A DNA stretch of 47,339 bases, from contig JANQJV010000210.1 of NCBI GenBank assembly GCA_028281465.1, forward strand, positions 1-47,339, read 5' to 3'. Below, one piece after another: positions 19,401-27,091 of this stretch. Source of the stretch: Azospirillaceae bacterium. GTDB lineage: Bacteria > Pseudomonadota > Alphaproteobacteria > Azospirillales > Azospirillaceae. Made by a program: the position numbers and the translations under genes. The notes below the pieces were generated by a model. The model was not told where the DNA came from and searched no databases. It worked only from the letters and a program-made list of their open reading frames with translations. Numbering within the stretch: position 1 is the first letter of the stretch; the number at the start of each line of letters is the position of its first letter.

Positions 19401-19682
19401 GCAGGCAATCGCACCATCTAGATCGCCCTGGGTACGCAGGACATTGCCCAGATTGGCATGGTAGTCGGGCTGGCGACTGTTGCGGGCGATGGCCTGACGG
19501 ATCAGGGCAACCGCGTGCGCCACCTCGCCGGTCTGCGCCAAAAGCACACCGAGGAGGTGCAAGGCATCGGCCTGGCCGGGCACCGCAGCCAGAACTTCAT
19601 CGTAGAGACGGCGCGCTTCGGCCAGCCGGCCGGCCTGGTGCAGGGCGACGGCCTGCGTCAGGGTTTCTGCGGGCGTGGCCAT
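16461..19682 (-). CDS. TPR protein with GT9-like glycosyltransferase and methyltransferase domains
   Basis: The 1073-residue protein has three parts. Roughly 14 tetratricopeptide repeats occupy the first 520 residues, with the recurring A-x-x-NLG-x-x-L signature. A GT9-like domain (about 530-820) shows WGEQGLGDEVLFASL, VGLSWHTVN and VTIDNATAHVGGALGVPTWVLLP, as in heptosyltransferase-related TPR glycosyltransferases. A class I SAM methyltransferase (about 840-1000) has VLDIGSGRGEHS as its SAM loop. The start ATG 19682 is chosen because GGAGAG lies six bases upstream; an earlier ATG at 19805 would reach into the previous gene. It is the last of three related genes and probably modifies a surface glycan or protein. 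Substrates are unknown. Confidence 0.85.
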   Translation of the reverse strand: MATPAETLTQAVALHQAGRLAEARRLYDEVLAAVPGQADALHLLGVLLAQTGEVAHAVALIRQAIARNSRQPDYHANLGNVLRTQGDLDGAIACYRQAVALRPAHADAWSNLGAALAAVGDATDAEHAYRQALAVAPQHGDARFNLGVLLAAQTRSEEARAAYEALVAARPNHAKAHNNLGLLYERAGTVDRALAAFAKAGAVEPGFAEAHFNHGRLLHTLGRPALAISALGRAVTANPGLAPAQALLGNLLQAEGRTEDAIAAYRAALEARPDYAEAAFTLGALLNREGSHGEALTFLDQAVRQRGDWLEGLVQRGVCLARLGRTDAARADFERALARDPDHPTANAELGHVLLDGGAADAAIRPLRRAIELGGEVPRTLLHLGAALYMGDHLEEAETTFRRLAVLAPQDPDTHHNLGKTLERMGRPTEAAACHRQALAVRPDHADALNGLGAALVDLGDFTAAADAFRACLGLDPAHAHARLNLGCLSLLQGDVAAGWPLYEARWQVPGFPSEVRRFPQPVWTGGGAPGDTVLVWGEQGLGDEVLFASLVPELTERGLVCTLECAPRLVGLLKRSLPGVTVVPRQTPCPPMLQESSLAWQCPAGTLARWLRPTPACFSGRGQAFLRPDAAQVDVLRRRYAVDDRPLVGLSWHTVNRFTGHKRRLALLALEPILRLRGLRFIVVQYDDHADEVAQARAATGADIVFDAAVDPVADPDMWAAQLACLDLIVTIDNATAHVGGALGVPTWVLLPQVPEWRWGLDGEACAWWSSLRLFRQSVRGAWGPVVMAMGDALADRFDLERPIRVAEMPAPSTPPAQEGCHDASIPVDAAPDPHHYRIDWGLHTLLRLLASYRFQSVLDIGSGRGEHSRLLRYYGKDVFSVDLNRDADYVGDFLEVAIDRRFDVVWCSHVLEHQRNVGLFLDKMIDCVDEGGVLAISLPVHPRERLIAGHITSWNAGLLSYNLVLAGLDCRDARFLQSYDLAYIVPKRRIAGGGDVGGVAASGADLNDRRQGDPLRHVASYFPFPVTQGCNAEVTEHNWGGTSYRLPAPPDRRPIRITSTFLPKEGLWIGR

Positions 19683-19702
19683 GGTCTGCTCTCCATTGTG
19701 CA

Positions 19703-21781
19703 TCACAATCCCGCGGCCAGCACCTCGGCGACCGCCGCGATCACCGGCCGCCAATCGCCGGGCGTGGACTGCCGGAACAAGCGAGCGGACGGGAACCAGG
19801 GGCAATCCGTCCGCCCAACGACCCAGCGCCAGTCAGCCCCGGTGGGCAGCAGCACCCAGACCGGGACGCCCAGCGCGCCCGCCACATTGGCGGTCGAATT
19901 GTCAATGGTGATGACACAGTCCATGGCCGCAACCAAGGCGGCGAACGCGTCCAGGTCCTGCAACGGGTCGACGTCAGGCACCGACTCGATGCTGCCGGGT
20001 GCCGCCGCCAGGTCCGACACGTGGTCGCCATACTGCAACGACAGAAAACGGCAGCCTGGAATCGCCAGGACCGGCGCCCATCGTGCCAAATCGACACTGC
20101 GCCACGGCCCGGTCTTGGGGTTGCGCGAATGCCACGACACACCCACCAAGCGTCGACCGTCGCACGACAGACGATCACGCAGGACCTGGCGCTGGACCGG
20201 GTCGGCACGCAGAAACGCATGGGGCTGATGTCTGAAGTGATCCAGGTCCAGCCGCAGCCAACGCATCAAATCGCCGGATGGGCATTGCCAATCAAATTTA
20301 AACGCATCTAAACCATTCTTATTGAACAAATCTCGGTCGATCACGGGGACGCCCGGCAGCGACCGGGTGAGCAGTGGCGCCAGCCGAGGCGCACACAACA
20401 GGGTGACCGACCAGCCACCGGCGACCAACTCCGGGACCAGGCTGGCAAACATCAGTTCATCGCCGACGCCCTGCTCTCCCCAGACCAGAAGGCGCCGGCC
20501 GGGTGCGGCCGGCCCTGGCCACAGCGGCAAATCGGTCACCAGGCGCGGCGATTCGAAGTCTTCCGCGTGCCAACGCCAGGCATAGTGGTCATAGGCTTCG
20601 TCGAGCCGACCGGCGTGTAGCAAGACGAGGCCATAGTTGCGGTGCATGCGGGCATCGTCGGGCGCACGCCTCACTGCCTCCGCATAGGCCATCGCGGCGC
20701 CGGCCAGATTGTCGGCGGCACGCAGGGCGTTGCCCAGATTGGCATGCGCTTCGGCACGCTCCGGAGCCGCCGCCAAAGCCTGGCGGAAGGCCGTCTCGGC
20801 CGCGGTCGGATCACCCAGGCGCAACTGAACAGTGCCCACCGCCGTCCAGGCCGCGGCTTGATCAAACCGCCCGTCCGCTGCTTTGCGGTAGCTGGCGGCG
20901 GCGTCGACATCCGCCCCAAGCGCTTCCTGGGCTCGGCCAAGGTGAAAGGACACGGCCGACCAGGCCGGATGCCGGGCCGACAGTGCTTCCAGCTCTGCCA
21001 CCGCAGCCCCCGCCCTCCCCTCGTCAATGGCCAAAGCGGCCGCCTCCAGCCGGGCGGCCGGCGATGACGGATCGATGGCGAGCGCGTGCGCCAAGGCATG
21101 TTGAGCGGCGTTTAAGTTACCGGAGTCGCGGTGCACGGATGCCAACAACATCCAAGCCACCACCAAGCGGGGCGCCAAAGCCAGCGCCCGTTCTGCAGCC
21201 GCTATCGATTCCAATCGTTTATCGACGTTTAAGAGGCATCTGGCATGGTTGAAATGCGCTTCGGCCCACTCTGGGCGCAGGGCCGTGGCGCGGGCCAGAA
21301 GGTTCAGCGCCTGCTCGGCCGAACCGTTTTCCATAATCAGGCAACCGAGCCGATAAAGCGCGTCGGCATGGTCGGGATTTTGCGCCAAGACCTGGCGTAG
21401 GCCCGCGATGGCCAGCTTGGGACGGCCCGTGTCGGCCTGCAGCGCGGCAAGGTTGAAGCGGGCATCGACATGCCGCGGCACCAAAGCCAAGGCCCGGATA
21501 TAGGCCCGTTCCGCACCGGCGGCATCGCCTGTGCGAGCGAGTGCCGCCCCCAGGTTGGACCAGGCATCGGCATGGCCGGGCGCCAACGCCAACGCCCGGC
21601 GCATGTGGTCGATCGCCTCGGTGAGCCGGCCGGTCTGCAGGCACAGGACGCCGAGGACGTGGTGGACATCCGGCTGGTGCGGCACGGCGGCGAGCACGGC
21701 GCGATAGTCAGCTTCGGCCTCGGCCACCTGCCCCGCCTGGTGTCGCCCGATGGCACGGCGTAAGCGATCGGCTGGGGTCAC
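19703..21781 (-). CDS. TPR-containing glycosyltransferase-like protein, middle gene
   Basis: This 692-residue protein has TPR repeats through about residue 390, then a GT9-like domain with WGEQGVGDELMFASLVPEL, VGVSWHSRNPKTGPW and ITIDNSTANVAGALGVPVWVLLP. The start is a GTG at 21781 that overlaps the upstream stop as GTGA, giving a first TPR right at the N-terminus; a frame open to 22066 is ignored. The N-terminal TPRs would bind an acceptor protein and the C-terminal fold would use a nucleotide sugar. It ends 20 bases before the next gene starts. Confidence 0.86.
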   Translation of the reverse strand: MTPADRLRRAIGRHQAGQVAEAEADYRAVLAAVPHQPDVHHVLGVLCLQTGRLTEAIDHMRRALALAPGHADAWSNLGAALARTGDAAGAERAYIRALALVPRHVDARFNLAALQADTGRPKLAIAGLRQVLAQNPDHADALYRLGCLIMENGSAEQALNLLARATALRPEWAEAHFNHARCLLNVDKRLESIAAAERALALAPRLVVAWMLLASVHRDSGNLNAAQHALAHALAIDPSSPAARLEAAALAIDEGRAGAAVAELEALSARHPAWSAVSFHLGRAQEALGADVDAAASYRKAADGRFDQAAAWTAVGTVQLRLGDPTAAETAFRQALAAAPERAEAHANLGNALRAADNLAGAAMAYAEAVRRAPDDARMHRNYGLVLLHAGRLDEAYDHYAWRWHAEDFESPRLVTDLPLWPGPAAPGRRLLVWGEQGVGDELMFASLVPELVAGGWSVTLLCAPRLAPLLTRSLPGVPVIDRDLFNKNGLDAFKFDWQCPSGDLMRWLRLDLDHFRHQPHAFLRADPVQRQVLRDRLSCDGRRLVGVSWHSRNPKTGPWRSVDLARWAPVLAIPGCRFLSLQYGDHVSDLAAAPGSIESVPDVDPLQDLDAFAALVAAMDCVITIDNSTANVAGALGVPVWVLLPTGADWRWVVGRTDCPWFPSARLFRQSTPGDWRPVIAAVAEVLAAGL

Positions 21782-23826
21782 ACGGCCTCCGCAGCAGCAA
21801 CCGGGAACAGATGTGCGACGAGCTGCCGCCGCACGCAGCTCAAAACGGACGTCCAGTCGCCGGCGCTCGCTTGCCGGACCAGACGCACCGAGGGCCACCA
21901 CACGCAGTCGGTGCGCCCGGTCAGCCAACGCCACTCCGCGACCCGCGGCAGCAGAACCCAGGTCGGTATCCCCAACCCGCCGGCCAGGTGCACGGTGGCG
22001 TTGTCGATGCTGACCACGGCATCCAGCGCGGCCATGGCGGCGGCCAGCCCGTCCAGATCCTGCCACGGGTCGAGGTCGGGTGGACTGAACAGATCCGGAC
22101 CACCGGCATGGCGCACGGCGGACCGTTCGGCGGCCGTATCACCGTATTGCAGGCTGACCAAACAGAGCCGCGGGTCGTCGAGAGCGCCCGCCAAGGCGGA
22201 CAGGGACACGCTACGCGCCAGACCGGCCTTGGGGTTGCGCGTGAACCAGCTCACGCCGACCAGGCGCCGACCGGTTGGAAACTGTTGACGGAACCCCGCC
22301 ACGCGCTGCGCGTCCGGCACCAGATAGGCACCGCCGCCGCTGCCAAAGGCGGCCAGATCAGCGCGCAGGTGCGCGGCCAGATCCGCGGCCGGGCATTGCC
22401 AACAGAAGCGTGCCGCGCCGGTCTGGGTCTGGTCCGTCAGCAGCGGAGCGGGCGGATCGCGGCGCCCGACCACGGCGACCCCCGGCAGTGAGCGCTGCAG
22501 CAATCCGTGCAGGCGTGGATCGCATTCCAGAGCCAAGGGGATGCCGCGGACGACCAGTTCCGGCATGAGGCTGGCGAACAGCAGTTCGTCGCCGATGCCC
22601 TGTTCGCCCCACACCACGACACCGCCCGGTCCTGCGGCGGGGCCCGGCCAAGGCGGTTGTGGCCAAGGCCGACGCACCCAGCCCAGAGCCTCGACACGCC
22701 AACGATGGGCATAGTCGCGCCAGCCAGCCACCAGATCGCCTTGGCGCAGACGGGCCTGGGCGCGGCCCCAGACGGCTTCGGCCATCTCGGCATCCAGAGC
22801 CAGTGCCCGATCGAAGCAATCGATGGCGGCAGCTTCGTCGCCCTGCTCCAGCCGCGTCACGCCGAGCGCGCTCCAGCATCGGGCATCGCGGGGAGTCAGC
22901 GACAGCGCGCGATCGAACGCAGCGGCTGCTGCCGGCAGATCGCCGCTCTGGCGCAGCGCGTTGCCCAGCCCGAAAGCGGCCGACGCGTGCGCGGGAACGC
23001 GGTGCAGCGCTGCGGTGAACGCCTCAGCGGCGTCGGTCCAGCGTGCCTGGGCCGCCAGCACGACACCCAGATTGGTCCAGTCCTCGGCGCACCCTGGGTC
23101 GCGCGCCAGCACGCTGCGGAAACAGGCCTCTGCGGCCACCGCATCTCCCAAGGCCGATCGAGCGGCGCCCAGATGGCGACGGATATCCAGCCGATCAGGG
23201 GCGCACAGCGCCGCTCGGGCCAGACAGTCGGCGGCAGCGATGGGTTCGCCGCGCTCCTGGCGCAACTTGGCGAGCCGGAGCAACGGAGGCACCGTGTCCC
23301 CATCCGCCGTCGCCGCCTCGTAGTGCGCCATGGCCGCCACCGGATCGCCGAGCCGTTCGCAAACCAGACCGAGCAGACCGGAAACGGCCGAAGCCGCACC
23401 GCCCAACGCCAGGGCGCGTTCCAGGGCCGTGCGGGAGTCGGCCCAACGGTCGGCATCGGCCAAGACCTGGCCCAGCTCGGCCCAGACCGCCGCTTGACCG
23501 GGGTCGAGGGCAAGCGCCCGACGCAAACCGGCGACAGCGTCTTCCGTGCGGCCAAGCCCCATCAGGGCGCGGGCCCGGCTGACCACCATATCGACGCGCC
23601 GCGGTGCCAAGGCCACAGCCCGATCGAACGCCGTCAAGGCCGCCGTCGGGTCGCCTGCCTGCCGGTGCAACAGACCCAAAAGATGCCAACCGTTTGCCGA
23701 GCGCGGGTCTTTTTGCAAGGCCTGCTCATAGGCGTGCCGCGCCGAAGCCAGGTTGCCGCGGCGATGCTGGGCCAGACCAGCTTCAAGCCAATCCCGTGCC
23801 TCGGTGGGTACGGTGGCGGCGGCCAT
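21778..23826 (-). CDS. TPR-containing glycosyltransferase-like protein, first gene
   Basis: The 682-residue protein carries about ten TPRs (WHLLGLLHRQAGDPTAAL near residue 45 is a clear one), followed by the GT9-like domain with WGEQGIGDELLFASLMPEL, VGVSWFTRNPKAG and VSIDNATVHLAGGLGIPTWVLLP. It is first in a three-gene set whose members share architecture but differ widely in sequence, so they are old paralogues rather than recent copies. The set lies 161 bases from a divergent small gene at 23988. In alphaproteobacteria such genes often glycosylate flagellin or build capsule; no flagellar gene is in view. Confidence 0.86.
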   Translation of the reverse strand: MAAATVPTEARDWLEAGLAQHRRGNLASARHAYEQALQKDPRSANGWHLLGLLHRQAGDPTAALTAFDRAVALAPRRVDMVVSRARALMGLGRTEDAVAGLRRALALDPGQAAVWAELGQVLADADRWADSRTALERALALGGAASAVSGLLGLVCERLGDPVAAMAHYEAATADGDTVPPLLRLAKLRQERGEPIAAADCLARAALCAPDRLDIRRHLGAARSALGDAVAAEACFRSVLARDPGCAEDWTNLGVVLAAQARWTDAAEAFTAALHRVPAHASAAFGLGNALRQSGDLPAAAAAFDRALSLTPRDARCWSALGVTRLEQGDEAAAIDCFDRALALDAEMAEAVWGRAQARLRQGDLVAGWRDYAHRWRVEALGWVRRPWPQPPWPGPAAGPGGVVVWGEQGIGDELLFASLMPELVVRGIPLALECDPRLHGLLQRSLPGVAVVGRRDPPAPLLTDQTQTGAARFCWQCPAADLAAHLRADLAAFGSGGGAYLVPDAQRVAGFRQQFPTGRRLVGVSWFTRNPKAGLARSVSLSALAGALDDPRLCLVSLQYGDTAAERSAVRHAGGPDLFSPPDLDPWQDLDGLAAAMAALDAVVSIDNATVHLAGGLGIPTWVLLPRVAEWRWLTGRTDCVWWPSVRLVRQASAGDWTSVLSCVRRQLVAHLFPVAAAEAV

Positions 23827-23987
23827 GCCCGACCTCGGCCGCCGTCAGCCTGCGCCGAAGCCGCCAGCACCGCGACGCGCCGGCACGGCCGTCACGCTCG
23901 TGCGCATGGCGTGTCCGACGTGGGTTTTGGCCCGGCGCCGTGATATATTGCCGTCATGGCTCGCCCATCTCCGTGAGGCACACCGGC

Positions 23988-24212
23988 ATGGTAGCGTCCC
24001 GCCCGTCCGAGTACAAATCCGGCGACAGCCGCCGCGGCGATAGCATTGGCCCGGCCCCGGGCCGCACCGGCACCATCCCGGCCGGCCCAGCGGTTGGCCC
24101 ACCGCGCCAGCGCCTGCCGTCCACCGCCCAGTTGGCCAAGCTCCTGATCAACGGCATCCTCACCCTCCCCCGCAACTACCGCCGCGGCATGTTTTTGGAC
24201 ATTTGGGTGTGA
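23988..24212 (+). CDS. Small hypothetical protein with basic-hydrophobic C-terminus
   Basis: This 74-residue frame starts at ATG 23988 with GAGG ten bases upstream. The first 45 residues are low-complexity (Gly, Pro, Arg, Ser). The last 30 form a hydrophobic-basic helix-like stretch with INGILTLPRNYRRG, which looks selected rather than random. It is divergent from the TPR-glycosyltransferase operon and ends just before the AT-rich cas upstream region. It could be a substrate or small partner of the TPR proteins, but this is only a positional guess. Confidence 0.45.
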   Translation: MVASRPSEYKSGDSRRGDSIGPAPGRTGTIPAGPAVGPPRQRLPSTAQLAKLLINGILTLPRNYRRGMFLDIWV

Positions 24213-24296
24213 GGTCGGCCGACATGGCCCCTGGTCGCGACCTGCGGCCAACAACGCAGCTTGACGGCAGCGCGGCGCAGCGGGCACGATGAGGGT

Positions 24297-24326
24297 TTGA
24301 CAGATCACAAGCTAGAACTATATAAA
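24297..24326 (+). promoter_or_regulatory. Predicted sigma70-type promoter for the cas operon
   Basis: TTGACA (24297-24302) is followed by TATATAAA (24319-24326). Reading TATATA as the -10 gives a 16-base spacer, and TATAAA gives 18. Both hexamers are at or near consensus, which is rare in this GC-rich window. Transcription would begin near 24333 and enter cas5c. Confidence 0.7.
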
Positions 24327-24372
24327 CCGCATAGTAAATTTTCATTGCGGTAATGATTTTTTATAAGACAAG

Positions 24373-24391
24373 AGTATCGATAATCATTATC
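24373..24391. promoter_or_regulatory. Fur-box-like palindrome upstream of cas5c
   Basis: GATAATCATTATC (24379-24391) is a perfect inverted repeat with six-base arms. It equals the last 13 bases of the classical enterobacterial Fur box. Over 19 positions the match to GATAATGATAATCATTATC is 15. It lies about 50 bases after the predicted -10, where a bound repressor would block transcription. Binding by Fur, Mur or another regulator is inferred only. Confidence 0.45.
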
Positions 24392-24524
24392 TGTGAATTC
24401 GGCTGTGATCACTTATCATCCGAATCATTTACATTGAGAAGGCTGCAAGTCAGGATCCGGATTGCCATACAATCGTTTGATCCACATCAATTTCTGATGC
24501 CCCCTCTTTATCATATGGAATGCG

Positions 24525-24541
24525 CATGGCGCTTCGCCATG
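24525..24541 (+). terminator. Hairpin with T-run in the cas leader
   Basis: CATGGCG and CGCCATG form a perfect seven-base stem around a CTT loop, and a TTTT run follows four bases later. It lies 31 bases before the cas5c start. It could terminate or pause leader transcripts, or shield the start region. It is close to intrinsic-terminator form, though the stem is short. Confidence 0.45.
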
Positions 24542-24572
24542 GCAGTTTTCTACTCATGAGATTGTCAACAAT

Positions 24573-25247
24573 ATGCAAGGCATAGCGCTGAAAGTCTGGG
24601 GCGACTTCGCGTTGTTCTCACGGCCGGAGTTTGCCGCCGAACGGGTGAGTTACGAGGTGATGACGCCCAGTGCCGCGCGCGGCATCGTCGAGGCGATCCA
24701 TTGGAAGCCGGCGATCCGCTGGGTGATTGACCGCATCCAAGTGCTCAACCCGATCCGGTTCGATACCATCCGGCGCAACGAGGTCGGCAGCAAACTGCCG
24801 TACGGCAGTGCCAAAGAGGCCTGGCTGCACGGCACCGTCCCCGGGTCGCAATTCGCGGACGAGGACCGGCAGCAGCGCGCCAGCCTGGTGTTGCGCAATG
24901 TTGCCTATGTCATCGAGGCGCATTTCACCCTCAAGGCGAAACCCGGTGCTGGGGAAAGCGAAGGCAAGCACCTGGACATGGCACGCCGTCGCATCGCGCG
25001 CGGCCAATGCATGCAGCAACCCTGCTTTGGTTGCCGCGAATTCCCCGCATATTTTGCACCCGCTGACACCATCGGTGGACCCGACCGACCGCACGTCTCG
25101 CTCAAGGGCGAACGCAAGCTTGGTTGGATGTTGCACGACATCGATTTCGCCCACAACAACACGCCGCGTTTCTTCCCTGCCATGCTGACCGACGGTGTGC
25201 TCCAGGTGCCGCCGTTCGAGAGCCTAGCACCGGGCGTGCCGGGATGA
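24573..25247 (+). CDS. cas5c: Cas5c (type I-C pre-crRNA endonuclease and Cascade subunit)
   Basis: This 224-residue RAMP protein processes pre-crRNA in type I-C systems and then stays on the 5' handle of the crRNA. The N-terminal VWGDFALFSRPEFAAERVSYEVMTPSAARGIVEAIHW is the diagnostic Cas5c/d block, with Y27 in the region of the catalytic tyrosine. The adjacent K132-H133 fits the Lys-His pair of the processing site in characterised Cas5c. The C-terminal half has LGWMLHDIDF and RFFPAML. Its stop overlaps the cas8c start as ATGA. There is no clear ribosome binding site. It is the first cas gene present; cas3, which normally precedes it, is missing. Confidence 0.95.
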   Translation: MQGIALKVWGDFALFSRPEFAAERVSYEVMTPSAARGIVEAIHWKPAIRWVIDRIQVLNPIRFDTIRRNEVGSKLPYGSAKEAWLHGTVPGSQFADEDRQQRASLVLRNVAYVIEAHFTLKAKPGAGESEGKHLDMARRRIARGQCMQQPCFGCREFPAYFAPADTIGGPDRPHVSLKGERKLGWMLHDIDFAHNNTPRFFPAMLTDGVLQVPPFESLAPGVPG

Positions 25248-27082
25248 TCCTCTCGGCCCTCAACGACTACTACGCGCGCGTCCGCCGCGAAGCCCCGGAC
25301 CAGGCGCCACCACCCTATGGGTTCAGCCGGGAGAAGATCGTCGCCGCGGTGGAACTCAGCGCGGACGGGGACTTCCGCCGGCTCATCGATTATCGCCTGA
25401 AGGACGGTAAACGCCTGCTGCCGCGCGCCCTGCCCGTGCCCGGCTTGCCGAAACGGACCGTGCAGATCGCGCCGGGCTTCCTGTGCGACACGGCGACATA
25501 TTTTTTCGGCATCGACCGCCGCCCGGAAGACCAGCGGCGTAAGAAGCCGAACCGGCCGAAGGAGCAGTTCGCGGCCAGCCGGCACCTGCACGAAGACCTG
25601 ACGGCCGACCTGGATCACCCGGTGGCCACGGCGGTGCGCCGGCACTTCGAGACCTGGACCCCGGGGGATACCGAGCGCCTGGCGGCAGAAGACGACAGCC
25701 TGCTCGATGGCTTCCTGGTCTTTCTCGTGCAGGACAGCACCGGCCTCCTGCGGCATGCCCACGAGGTGGAGGACTTGCGCGCCGTGTGGCTGCGGCACTT
25801 GGCGGAAGCAGATGCGGTCACCGGGCAATGCCTCACCAGCGGTGCCCACAATGTGCCAATCGCCCGCATTCACCCCTCGATCAAGGGGGTGCCGGGTGGC
25901 CAGACCACCGGCATGGCGTTGGTGTCGTTCAACCTGGATGCCTTCACCTCCTACGGCAAAACACAGAACCTGAATGCGCCGATCGGCGAGGAAGCCGCCT
26001 TCGGCTACACCACCGCGCTCAACCACTTGCTGCGGCCGGAAAGCCGGCAGAAGCTGCGCATCGGCGAGACCATGGCCGTGGTCTGGGCGGAACGGCAAAC
26101 CGAAGCGGAAGACCTGTTCGGCGCATTTCTCAATCCCTCCCTGGGCGAGGATGGTCAAGACGATGCCGGCGAAGCCGCCCGGCTGCGCGGCGAACTGGAG
26201 CGGTTGAGCCACGGCCAACCCGTGGCCGATCCGACGCTCAAGGACGCCGCCGACATCACGTTCCATGTGCTCGGGCTCGCCCCCAATGCCGCCCGCGCCT
26301 CCATCCGCTTTTGGCTGACCGATCGTTTCGGCGGGTTCCTGGAACACCTGTCGCAGCATCTGCAAGACGTCCGTCTGGGTGGAACCAACCGGCTGCCGCC
26401 CGGGCTGTGGCGGCTGGTGTTGGAAACCCTACCCAAGGACCGGGACGGCAAGACACGGCGCAGCGAGAGCCAGGGCCGCGGGCTGGAGAAGCTCTACGGC
26501 GACCTGCTGCGCGCCGTGCTGGGCGGCACACCCTACCCGCTCTCCCTCTTGCCGCTCATGCTCGCCCGCCTGCGCGCCGACCGCCACGTCACAGCACCCC
26601 GCGTCGGCCTGATCAAGGGCGTGTTGACCCGCACCCGTAGACTTCACCACCAGGAGGACCTGCCGGTGGCACTCGACCCGGATCGGCCCGAAACCGCTTA
26701 TCAGCTCGGGCGACTCTTCGCCGCCTTGGAAAAGCTGCAGGAGGATGCCCTGGGCACCGTCAACGCCGGCATCCGTGACAAGTTCCTGGCATCGGTTTCC
26801 GCGACGCCCCGCGCCGCTTTTCCCTATCTGCTCAAGCTGGCCCAGGCCCACCGCAAGAAGGCGCGGCGCGACAACGCCCGCAGCGTCACGCGCTTCGAGC
26901 GGGTGGCGGCCGATGTGCACGACCGTATCACCAGCTATCCGGCCTCCCTGTCGCCCGAAGACCAGGGCCTGTTCTTCATCGGCTACTATCAGCAGCGCAC
27001 GGAGTTCTTCCGGAAACGCAGCAAAGAGGATGGCGATAGCCCTGAAGCGCCGGATGCCGACGACCACGCCGCCGAGGAGTGA
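25244..27082 (+). CDS. cas8c: Cas8c (Csd1), type I-C large subunit
   Basis: The 612-residue large subunit of type I-C Cascade recognises the PAM and helps open target DNA. Family blocks seen include YGFSREKIVAAVEL near the N-terminus, GMALVSFNLDAFTSYG and the GEEAAFGYTTALNHLL segment around residues 220-265. Start ATG 25244 gives a four-base overlap with cas5c; a frame open to 25124 overlaps cas5c and is not used. The C-terminal 138 residues correspond to the small-subunit region, which has its own predicted start at 26666. Residues after about 590 are acidic and low in complexity. Confidence 0.95.
   Translation: MILSALNDYYARVRREAPDQAPPPYGFSREKIVAAVELSADGDFRRLIDYRLKDGKRLLPRALPVPGLPKRTVQIAPGFLCDTATYFFGIDRRPEDQRRKKPNRPKEQFAASRHLHEDLTADLDHPVATAVRRHFETWTPGDTERLAAEDDSLLDGFLVFLVQDSTGLLRHAHEVEDLRAVWLRHLAEADAVTGQCLTSGAHNVPIARIHPSIKGVPGGQTTGMALVSFNLDAFTSYGKTQNLNAPIGEEAAFGYTTALNHLLRPESRQKLRIGETMAVVWAERQTEAEDLFGAFLNPSLGEDGQDDAGEAARLRGELERLSHGQPVADPTLKDAADITFHVLGLAPNAARASIRFWLTDRFGGFLEHLSQHLQDVRLGGTNRLPPGLWRLVLETLPKDRDGKTRRSESQGRGLEKLYGDLLRAVLGGTPYPLSLLPLMLARLRADRHVTAPRVGLIKGVLTRTRRLHHQEDLPVALDPDRPETAYQLGRLFAALEKLQEDALGTVNAGIRDKFLASVSATPRAAFPYLLKLAQAHRKKARRDNARSVTRFERVAADVHDRITSYPASLSPEDQGLFFIGYYQQRTEFFRKRSKEDGDSPEAPDADDHAAEE
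26666..27082 (+). CDS. cas11c: Predicted internal Cas11c small subunit
   Basis: An in-frame GTG at 26666 (codon 475 of cas8c) is preceded by a perfect AGGAGG (26652-26657) at eight-base spacing. That is the best ribosome binding site in the operon. Translation would give 138 residues beginning VALDPDRPETAYQLGRLFA, with a helical body (GRLFAALEKLQEDA, then FPYLLKLAQAHRKK). In studied type I-C systems the small subunit Cas11c is made from exactly this part of cas8c by internal initiation. The sequence evidence here is strong but indirect. Confidence 0.72.
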   Translation: MALDPDRPETAYQLGRLFAALEKLQEDALGTVNAGIRDKFLASVSATPRAAFPYLLKLAQAHRKKARRDNARSVTRFERVAADVHDRITSYPASLSPEDQGLFFIGYYQQRTEFFRKRSKEDGDSPEAPDADDHAAEE

Positions 27083-27091
27083 CCCCCGACC

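Larger units (their letters stand above)
24213..24572 (+). other. AT-rich upstream region of the cas operon
   Basis: This 360-base gap is strikingly AT-rich compared with both sides. It contains a near-consensus promoter (24297-24326), a Fur-box-like palindrome (24373-24391), the short palindrome GTGATCAC (24405-24412) and a hairpin followed by TTTT (24525-24541). A 68-codon frame at 24353-24559 has no family features and no ribosome binding site. No cas3 remnant was found here. The predicted untranslated leader before cas5 is about 240 bases. Confidence 0.75.

Noticed and set aside
24441..24472. A repeat-like CGGATTG motif upstream of cas5c that might be part of a crRNA-like regulatory RNA (CreA/CreR type).
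   Set aside because: Only seven consecutive bases match the CRISPR repeat, which is expected by chance in a region this long, and no second repeat half or processing stem is visible. A targeted alignment of the repeat to 24213-24572 with shuffled controls would settle it.
24353..24559. A 68-codon frame in the cas upstream region, considered as a possible cas3 remnant or toxin.
   Set aside because: It has no helicase or HD motif, no ribosome binding site, and its composition follows the AT-rich intergenic DNA. It also spans the Fur-like box and hairpin.
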